Origin: an uncultured Clostridia bacterium | GTDB taxonomy: Bacteria > Bacillota > Clostridia > Oscillospirales > Ruminococcaceae | Reading direction: 5' to 3' | Assembly (NCBI GenBank): GCA_947584825.1 | Contig: CANPWR010000039.1 | Coordinates: forward strand, 1-11,545 | DNA length: 11,545 bases | In this document: in pieces, positions 6,537 to 11,545 of the stretch | Layout of the letters: every line of letters starts with the position of its first letter | Numbering within the stretch: position 1 is the stretch's first letter | Translations under genes and position numbers: made by a program | The notes under the pieces: model-generated | What the model was told of the DNA's origin: nothing | Databases searched by the model: none | Seen by the model: only the letters and a program-made list of their open reading frames with translations

Positions 6537-9500
6537 ATGCCGGATGATATAAAGATAGCTGTATATGCTCCGACATATCGTGATGCTTCTCCGTTTGACT
6601 TTTTCGGTAAAGCAATACCCGATATGAATGCTCTTCTAGAAAAATTGAGGGAAAACAATACCCTGTTGATTTTTAAAATGCATCCGTTTATGGAACGTGA
6701 TTCAGTTTATGTTCAGGTGAAGGAGTATTATAAGAATTGTCCTAATTTTCTGTTCTGGGACAACTCTAACGACTTCTATGAGATAATGGATAAGATTGAT
6801 CTGGCAATAGTCGATTATTCATCTATATATTATGATTTGCTTGCGGCAGGAGTTAAAAATTTTGTAAGATATTTATTTGATTACGGTCAGGAGAATAACA
6901 ACCGCGATCTTGTATTTGATTTGCTTGAAATGACGTCGGGTAAAATATGTAAAAATTTTGATGAGCTTTTGGATTCTTTTAGATATGAGAGCACAAATCA
7001 GGATAAAAAGGATACAGAACGTATAAATAATCTATTTTGGGAGTATTCAGGCAAAGATACCTTTGATAAAATAATCTCTAAGACAATGAATTTCAAGCCT
7101 ACAAAAAGAGAGCTACCTATGCTCTATTCATTTGATATTTTCGATACTCTGATATCAAGAAAAGTATTAAATCCTATAGGAATATTTTACTATGTAAAAG
7201 AGAAAATTGAGAAGTTAGATGAAAACTTTCCGGCATTTTTGGTTAAAAAGTATCCTAAGATAAGGCAGGAGGCCGAGAAAAACGTTCGTGACTATTATAT
7301 AAAAACGTTATCGCTTCGTGAAGATGATAAAAGAGAAATTAGTTTTGACGAAATATTTGACAGGATTCAATATGTTTACGGAATAACAGATAAGCAAAAG
7401 CAAATACTTAAAGACTTAGAGCTTGAAGCTGAGTATGAAAACTCGATTCCTATACCTGAAAAGATAGGTTTTGTTGAGGAGTTGCTCAAGCGCGGAGAAA
7501 AGGTAATCCTTATAAGCGATATGTATCTGCCGAAGGAATTTGTTAGAAAGCTGCTTTATAAGGCAAACCCTGTTCTTGCTGATCTTGAGCTGTTCTTGTC
7601 GTCTGATTACGGAGTTCAGAAAACGACAAAGCTTTTGTATCTTGAGGTGTATAAGAGCTTTGATGAATACAATTTTTCTAAGTGGCGTCATTTTGGCGAC
7701 AGCCAGTTTGCCGACGGAAAACGTCCGAGGCAATTGGGGATTGCCGCAAAGGTACACGGTATTCCTGAATTTAACGAATACGAAACTGCAATGGTTGAAG
7801 AAATCGGTACCTATGATTCGTTTCTTGTTGCTGCCAAGCTTGCAAGATTTAGAGATGAAAATACAAATATAAAGGACTATTATGCATATGCTCATGTATC
7901 GATGTATATGGTTCCGTATGTAAGCTATGCTGTTAAAGATGCGTTTAAAAACGGTGTAAAAACCTTGTATTTTATTTCAAGGGACGGTTATCATTTAAAG
8001 AGAATTGCCGATGCTATTATAAAGGCAAAAGGCATTGATATGAAAACTAAATATATTTACGGTTCAAGAAGAGCGTGGAGAGTACCATCATTTGTAACAG
8101 AGATTGATGAAGAATTCTTTACTGGTTTTGGTAATTTTGCTCAGGTTCAGAGCTATGACCATTTGCTTGATGCAACCTGTCTTGATGAGGAAACCTTCCA
8201 AAGGGAATTTCCTGAACTTGCATATTTAAAGAATGTCGATAGAATAGACCAAAAAACGCTTGAAGATATAAAGGTTGTTCTGTCAAATTCAGAGAAGTAT
8301 AAACAGTATATTCTCGACTATGCAAAAAGGGAAAGAAAGATTATCAATGAGTATTTTAACCAAGAGATTGATTTTTCTGAAAAGTTTGCATTTGTTGAGT
8401 ATTGGGGCAGAGGATATACTCAGGATTGCCATGTTAGAATTATGCACACTGCTGCCGGCAAAGAAATTGATGTTCCGTATTATTATATGAGGAGCATCTA
8501 TTCGACCGACGGAGCAAGCATTAAGAAAAACTTTACAACCCATATTCAGTCTCTGATATTTGTCGAGGCTATATTTGCAAATATTCCTTATAAGAGTATT
8601 GAGAAATACAAGTATGAGGGTTCAAAGGTTGTACCTGTAATAGAGCCGATACAATGTGATGAGGAACTTAATTATTCGCTTGAGAGATTTTTAAAGCAAT
8701 TCTGTGTGGATTTTTACGACAGCGAAAGTAAATATAATGATGAGGAAACGCTTGAAAGAGAGCTGTTTGATTTCTCATTTAATTATTATGCAGAGCATCA
8801 GGAGGACGATTTAATATTCAGCGAGTGTTTGGGTCCGTTGATTGACGCTGTGGGAACATACAGTGATAAGAGGGAATTTGCTCCGCCGATTTCCAAGCAG
8901 ATGCTTGAAGATCTGGCTGACGGTATCCCTATGGGCAGAATGACATACTCGCTTCCTATAACGCTGAATCGTTCTGATGATAAGAACATCCAGGAATATG
9001 AACGTATATTGCAATCTTTTGAAGACGAAAAGGAAGAAAAACGTTTAGAAAAGCAAAAAGAAAAATTTGATGTTAGAGAAATAGAATTTAAAAAGCAGTA
9101 TGAAAAGTATATTTGGGATAAACGGATTTACAATAAAAAATACAAAAAGCTGTGTAGGGATAATGACGTTGTACCGAATAGTGTGTTGATTTTTGATCCG
9201 TTCATAAGCGGTAAAGATTTAAAGCCGGAGTTGTATTCAATATATAAAGAACTTTCAAAAATCAAGGGAGTAACGATTAATTATTTCATAAACAAAAAGT
9301 CTTATTCGGAAAGTAATCTTAAGCTTTTTGCAACCAGTGAAGTAATAATTCTAAGAGAACAGATTGATATTATCAGTATGCTCGAAATCAGACCTGAGAC
9401 TAAAATCGTTCAAATGTGGCAGTGTGCTTTCCCGTCTGCGGACTTTGGATATATGAGAGATCTTAGTAATAAGGGACCGTATGAGAGAAAGCTCATTCAA

Positions 9501-10223
9501 GAAAAGGAAGACGTTAAATATTCGTTGGTTACAACAGCGTCTGAAGCTATTTCTGAGCTGTTTGCGAAATCTCTGAAAAATACTGAATCGACAAAAATAG
9601 TTCCGATAGGGAATCCTTGTACAGATGTCTTCTTTGATGAAAAATACAAAGAAGAGACGAGAAAATTATTGTATAATAAATTCCCTCAGGCAAGGGGTAA
9701 AAAGATTATCGCATATATTCCTAGCCACAGATTCAGGACAGAGCCTTACAAGAAGCTTGAATTTTTAGATGTTCCTTTGATGTATAAATACTTAAAGGAA
9801 GAATATGTGCTGATATTCCATAGCTCGGTAAAAAATGATAATAAGTATCATATTGCAAATCAACAGAAGGATTTTGCTTTCGATATAAAAGGAATTATAG
9901 CTCTAAGACCTCTTCTTTCAATTGCAGATGTTATAGTCGGAGACTATAGAAGCAGTTTTCTTGAAATGCCACTGTTAAATGTACCCATTTACGCGACTGC
10001 AAATGATTTTGAAAACCATATGGAAAACAAAGGACTTATTAAGAATTATAAGCAATTAATTGGTGGTCCTATTGTTGCCGATACTATGGACTTGATTCAA
10101 AGAATTATGGAAATTGACCAGTATGATTATACAAAGCAGCAGAGGATCGCAAAGAAGTATCTAAACAAATGCGACGGCAATTCCGCAAAGAGGCTGGTAG
10201 ATATATTGTTTGGAGAACAATAA
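6537..10223 (+). CDS. Rest of the giant protein: end of TagF-like domain, HAD-type domain, coiled coil, degenerate TagF-like domain
   Basis: The first ATG after the TGA opens 1228 residues, but coding similarity begins at 6429 and this ATG has no well-spaced binding site, so it is unlikely to be a natural start. In joined numbering: APTYRDASPF, FKMHPF with His267 and IVDYSSIYYDLLAAG with Asp311 complete the first transferase domain. SFDIFDTLISRK (Asp418, Asp421), LISDMYLP (Asp546), QKTTK (Lys583) and HFGDSQFADGKRPRQLGI (Asp606) are the four HAD motifs. TLYFISRDGYHLKRIAD with YGSRRAWRVPSF, and VEYWGRGYTQDC, resemble the companion region of HAD-like proteins common in surface-polysaccharide loci. 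A lysine/glutamate-rich coiled coil (about 1035-1095) leads to a second TagF-like domain with GNPCTDVFF, ARGKKIIAYIPSHRF and CDGNSAKRLVDILFG, related to copies A and B. There the histidine motif reads WQCAF (Gln1180), HHP reads HSS (1313-1315), and DYSS reads DYRSS (1354). Confidence 0.8.
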   Translation: MPDDIKIAVYAPTYRDASPFDFFGKAIPDMNALLEKLRENNTLLIFKMHPFMERDSVYVQVKEYYKNCPNFLFWDNSNDFYEIMDKIDLAIVDYSSIYYDLLAAGVKNFVRYLFDYGQENNNRDLVFDLLEMTSGKICKNFDELLDSFRYESTNQDKKDTERINNLFWEYSGKDTFDKIISKTMNFKPTKRELPMLYSFDIFDTLISRKVLNPIGIFYYVKEKIEKLDENFPAFLVKKYPKIRQEAEKNVRDYYIKTLSLREDDKREISFDEIFDRIQYVYGITDKQKQILKDLELEAEYENSIPIPEKIGFVEELLKRGEKVILISDMYLPKEFVRKLLYKANPVLADLELFLSSDYGVQKTTKLLYLEVYKSFDEYNFSKWRHFGDSQFADGKRPRQLGIAAKVHGIPEFNEYETAMVEEIGTYDSFLVAAKLARFRDENTNIKDYYAYAHVSMYMVPYVSYAVKDAFKNGVKTLYFISRDGYHLKRIADAIIKAKGIDMKTKYIYGSRRAWRVPSFVTEIDEEFFTGFGNFAQVQSYDHLLDATCLDEETFQREFPELAYLKNVDRIDQKTLEDIKVVLSNSEKYKQYILDYAKRERKIINEYFNQEIDFSEKFAFVEYWGRGYTQDCHVRIMHTAAGKEIDVPYYYMRSIYSTDGASIKKNFTTHIQSLIFVEAIFANIPYKSIEKYKYEGSKVVPVIEPIQCDEELNYSLERFLKQFCVDFYDSESKYNDEETLERELFDFSFNYYAEHQEDDLIFSECLGPLIDAVGTYSDKREFAPPISKQMLEDLADGIPMGRMTYSLPITLNRSDDKNIQEYERILQSFEDEKEEKRLEKQKEKFDVREIEFKKQYEKYIWDKRIYNKKYKKLCRDNDVVPNSVLIFDPFISGKDLKPELYSIYKELSKIKGVTINYFINKKSYSESNLKLFATSEVIILREQIDIISMLEIRPETKIVQMWQCAFPSADFGYMRDLSNKGPYERKLIQEKEDVKYSLVTTASEAISELFAKSLKNTESTKIVPIGNPCTDVFFDEKYKEETRKLLYNKFPQARGKKIIAYIPSHRFRTEPYKKLEFLDVPLMYKYLKEEYVLIFHSSVKNDNKYHIANQQKDFAFDIKGIIALRPLLSIADVIVGDYRSSFLEMPLLNVPIYATANDFENHMENKGLIKNYKQLIGGPIVADTMDLIQRIMEIDQYDYTKQQRIAKKYLNKCDGNSAKRLVDILFGEQ

Positions 10224-10272
10224 TTCTAAATTTGAAAAGTTAATATACTGTTAATGAATTTAGTATTTCAAG

Positions 10273-10281
10273 TGATATAAT
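10273..10281 (+). promoter_or_regulatory. Extended -10 promoter for the transporter genes
   Basis: TGATATAAT is a consensus extended -10 (TGn plus TATAAT at 10276-10281). At the right distance upstream (10253-10258) the sequence is AATGAA, a poor -35, which is common for extended -10 promoters. Expected transcription start is near 10288. It is the best sigma-A-like promoter noticed in a gap of this window. Confidence 0.6.
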
Positions 10282-10282
10282 A

Positions 10283-10311
10283 TGTTATGCACATCAAAAC
10301 TAAGCATAACA
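10283..10311. promoter_or_regulatory. Inverted repeat at the predicted transcription start (possible operator)
   Basis: TGTTATGC (10283-10290) and GCATAACA (10304-10311) form a perfect 8-base inverted repeat with a 13-base spacer. Centres are 21 bases apart, about two DNA turns, and the repeat starts two bases after the -10 box, the usual place for a repressor site. A related palindrome, GTTATAAC, follows at 10325-10332 with its centre another 21 bases on. No regulator is visible in the window. Confidence 0.4.
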
Positions 10312-10329
10312 AATTCTGCTTTGCGTTAT

Positions 10330-10347
10330 AACGGCGTCAATGCCGTT
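10330..10347 (+). terminator. GC-rich hairpin in the transporter leader (weak terminator or attenuator)
   Basis: AACGGC and GCCGTT pair perfectly around GTCAAT, with one more G-T pair possible to leave a TCAA tetraloop. It is followed by TGAGAATTTATATTTTATTT, which is T-rich but broken, so it is a poor intrinsic terminator. It lies after the predicted promoter, so it could trim readthrough from the giant gene, attenuate the transporter transcript, or be a stabilising leader stem. Confidence 0.4.
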
Positions 10348-10381
10348 TGAGAATTTATATTTTATTTATGGAGAAAAATAA

Positions 10382-11170
10382 ATGAGGAATGTGTATATTC
10401 AAAAGTTTATAAGCTACCGACATTTGATGTTTGAGCTTGTAAAAAAGGGAATTAAACTAAAATACAGAAGGTCATATCTGGGCATATTGTGGTCGTTGAT
10501 AGAGCCACTTCTCACAATGGCTGTGCTGACGGTTGTGTTTACAAAGCTCTTGGGCAGAGACGCTAAGGATTTAAGTATACCGTTTGCGTTGTATATTCTT
10601 ATCGGACGGCTTATGTATTCCTATTTTTCGTCCGGAACAAAGACGGCAATGCGTTCTATAAGGGCAAACGCTCCTATGATCAAGAAGGTTTACGTGCCAA
10701 AGTATTTATATCCTCTTTCGTCTACACTTTATACTTATATTATTTTTCTTATTTCGCTGATTGATTTGTTCGGAGCGGCAATAGTAATGGGAGTTAAACC
10801 GTCATGGTATATGCTGCAGGCTATAATTCCTCTGATTTTGATTTTCTTTTTAACATTCGGCGTCGGAATGATCCTTGCTACTGTTGATGTGTTTTTCAGA
10901 GACGTAGAATATATTTGGGAAGTTGTTTCAATGCTTATTATGTATACCAGTGCAATTTTCTATACTATAAGCAGATTTGAGGGTTGGATACTGAATGTTT
11001 TTAAGTTCAATCCGTTATATAGGCTGATTGAAGGCTTTAGAGATTCATTTTCAGGTCAGCCAATGCATCCATATGGTATGCTTTATGCGGCACTGTTTTG
11101 TTTGGCGGTAGTGCTGTTCGGATTCTTTATTTTCTATAAAAAGCAGGATGATTTTATTCTTCACATATAA
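10382..11170 (+). CDS. tagG: ABC-2 type polysaccharide/teichoic acid export permease (TagG/TarG/Wzm-like)
   Basis: The membrane half of the exporter that moves the lipid-linked polymer from the cytoplasm to the outer face of the membrane. The 262 residues match the family. Starting MRNVYIQKFISYRHLMFELVKKGIKLKYR, it has the N-terminal interfacial helix and the characteristic RRSYLGILWSLIEPLL, then about six hydrophobic segments: LLTMAVLTVVF, YILIGRLMYSYF, LYTYIIFLISLIDLFG, IIPLILIFFLTFGVGMILA, VVSMLIMYTSAIFYTI and AALFCLAVVLFGFFIF. FFRDVEYIWEVV, YTSAIFYTISRFEG and FNPLYRLIEGFRDSF are typical of TagG/Wzm permeases. The start has GGAG eight bases upstream. The ATPase gene follows 65 bases on. 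The tagG rather than tarG symbol is by family only; the substrate is inferred from the upstream genes. Confidence 0.9.
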   Translation: MRNVYIQKFISYRHLMFELVKKGIKLKYRRSYLGILWSLIEPLLTMAVLTVVFTKLLGRDAKDLSIPFALYILIGRLMYSYFSSGTKTAMRSIRANAPMIKKVYVPKYLYPLSSTLYTYIIFLISLIDLFGAAIVMGVKPSWYMLQAIIPLILIFFLTFGVGMILATVDVFFRDVEYIWEVVSMLIMYTSAIFYTISRFEGWILNVFKFNPLYRLIEGFRDSFSGQPMHPYGMLYAALFCLAVVLFGFFIFYKKQDDFILHI

Positions 11171-11213
11171 AACTATTCAAAGTTTGAAAAGAATAAAAAC
11201 AGCAGCAACACTC

Positions 11214-11221
11214 AAAGGAGG
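11214..11221 (+). promoter_or_regulatory. Strong but distant ribosome binding site of the ATPase gene
   Basis: AAAGGAGG is a near-perfect anti-16S match, but 14 bases separate it from the ATG at 11236, longer than the usual 5-10. No nearer in-frame ATG, GTG or TTG exists, and the protein aligns from MGKTILKV, so the start stands and initiation may be weaker than the motif suggests. Confidence 0.6.
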
Positions 11222-11235
11222 ATACAGATATAATC

Positions 11236-11545
11236 ATGGGTAAAACGATACTTAAAGTTTCTCATGTAGGAATGAAATTCAATCTCAGCAAGGAAAAGGT
11301 AGATAATATCAAAGAGTATGTAATAAAGCTTTTGAAAAAGGAGCTTCACTATAATGAGTTCTGGGCATTAAAGGACATCTCATTTGAGGTTGAGCAGGGC
11401 GACAGAGTTGGAGTTCTCGGCTTGAACGGAGCAGGAAAGTCTACTCTTTTAAAAATTATTTCAGGGGTTTTCAAACCAACTGAGGGACAGATAACAGTTG
11501 AGGGAAAAATAGTACCGCTTCTTGAGTTGGGCGCAGGCTTTGACA
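11236..11545 (+). CDS. tagH: Teichoic acid/polysaccharide export ABC transporter ATPase (TagH/TarH/Wzt-like), 3' end outside window
   Basis: The nucleotide-binding partner of the permease just upstream. The first 103 codons are visible: MGKTILKVSHVGMKFN, then a helical insert (KEKVDNIKEYVIKLLKKELHYNEFWAL) typical of polysaccharide exporters, DISFEVEQGDRVGVLGLNGAGKST with the Walker A loop at 62-70 (Lys68), IISGVFKPTEGQITVEGKI, and PLLELGAGFD just before the window ends. The LLELGAGF motif after the first beta strands is a hallmark of the TagH/Wzt/RfbE group rather than of general ABC exporters. The signature motif, Walker B and any C-terminal substrate-binding domain lie beyond the window, so whether it has a Wzt-like carbohydrate-binding tail cannot be told. 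Confidence 0.9.
   Translation, partial: MGKTILKVSHVGMKFNLSKEKVDNIKEYVIKLLKKELHYNEFWALKDISFEVEQGDRVGVLGLNGAGKSTLLKIISGVFKPTEGQITVEGKIVPLLELGAGFD

Larger units (their letters stand above)
5883..10223 (+). pseudogene. Giant transferase-HAD-transferase gene interrupted by one in-frame TGA
   Basis: Read in one frame from the ATG at 5883 (AAGGAG at 5871-5876, six bases upstream) to the TAA at 10221, this is 1446 codons with a single stop, TGA, at codon 182. The reading frame on both sides belongs to the same TagF-like domain: the text before it ends TSPLMEKHFKEQ and the text after it reads GIDDDKVIRAGYPR, a normal continuation for the family. Order of parts in joined numbering: TagF-like domain 1-395; HAD-type domain about 413-640; companion alpha/beta domain about 640-1030; charged coiled coil about 1035-1095; second, degenerate TagF-like domain about 1100-1446. 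No frameshift or second stop is seen. It may be a recent nonsense mutation, a sequencing or assembly error, or a readthrough gene. It is labelled as interrupted for that reason, not because the rest is decayed. Confidence 0.8.
10224..10381 (+). promoter_or_regulatory. Intergenic control region ahead of the ABC transporter genes
   Basis: This 158-base gap is the longest in the window. It has no gene, and holds an extended -10 promoter, an inverted repeat just downstream, and a GC-rich hairpin, listed separately. It suggests the transporter genes have their own promoter and a leader of roughly 90 bases. A GGAG at 10370-10373, eight bases before the ATG at 10382, is the ribosome binding site of the permease gene. 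Confidence 0.6.

Noticed and set aside
7416..7895. 159-residue minus-strand reading frame
   Set aside because: It lies entirely opposite the HAD region of the giant gene, has no recognisable domain and no convincing binding site; it is an antisense shadow.
6537..10223. The downstream 1228-residue frame as an independent gene
   Set aside because: It is in frame with the upstream piece, the 36 codons before its ATG continue the same domain, and there is no well-placed ribosome binding site at 6537. It is reported as part of the interrupted gene.
11176..11188. TTCAAAGTTTGAA palindrome between permease and ATPase genes
   Set aside because: The one-base centre leaves at most a four-pair hairpin, and there is no T run; likely chance in AT-rich DNA.
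1..11545. A genetic code in which TGA encodes tryptophan or glycine
   Set aside because: All seven other reading frames are long and free of TGA and use TGG for tryptophan throughout; one TGA in over 3600 codons does not fit a reassigned code.

Overview
The window looks like a stretch of chromosome from a low-GC, Gram-positive Clostridia-like bacterium (Bacillota). The evidence is the AT-rich codon use with many AGA codons, strong AAAGGAG-type ribosome binding sites, TAA as the stop of every intact gene, and a teichoic-acid-type gene set. I cannot name a genus. All genes lie on the + strand and belong to one theme: making and exporting a CDP-ribitol-derived (wall teichoic acid-like) surface polymer.

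Layout. Positions 1-1681 hold tarI (5' end cut off by the window) and tarJ, which together make CDP-ribitol. Positions 1733-4265 hold two tandem paralogous TagF/TarF/TarL-type polyol-phosphate transferases. Positions 4307-5824 hold a polysaccharide pyruvyl transferase family protein with an added C-terminal heptad-repeat coiled coil. Positions 5883-10223 hold a very large gene of 1446 codons, interrupted by one in-frame TGA at codon 182. It encodes an N-terminal TagF-like transferase domain, a HAD-superfamily domain with a companion domain, a charged coiled coil, and a second TagF-like domain whose catalytic motifs are degraded. A 158-bp intergenic region (10224-10381) follows, with an extended -10 promoter, an inverted repeat and a GC-rich hairpin. 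Positions 10382-11170 hold a TagG/TarG/Wzm-type ABC permease, and 11236-11545 hold the start of its TagH/TarH/Wzt-type ATPase, cut off by the window end.

How it fits together (inference from families and order): TarJ reduces ribulose-5-phosphate to ribitol-5-phosphate, TarI activates it to CDP-ribitol, and the transferases add polyol-phosphate units to a membrane-linked acceptor. The pyruvyl transferase may decorate the polymer with ketal pyruvate, and the ABC transporter moves it across the membrane. No linkage-unit (TagO/TagA-type) genes or ligase genes are visible here. The most unusual points are the multidomain transferase-HAD-pseudotransferase protein with its lone TGA, and the arrangement of repeats at the transporter promoter.
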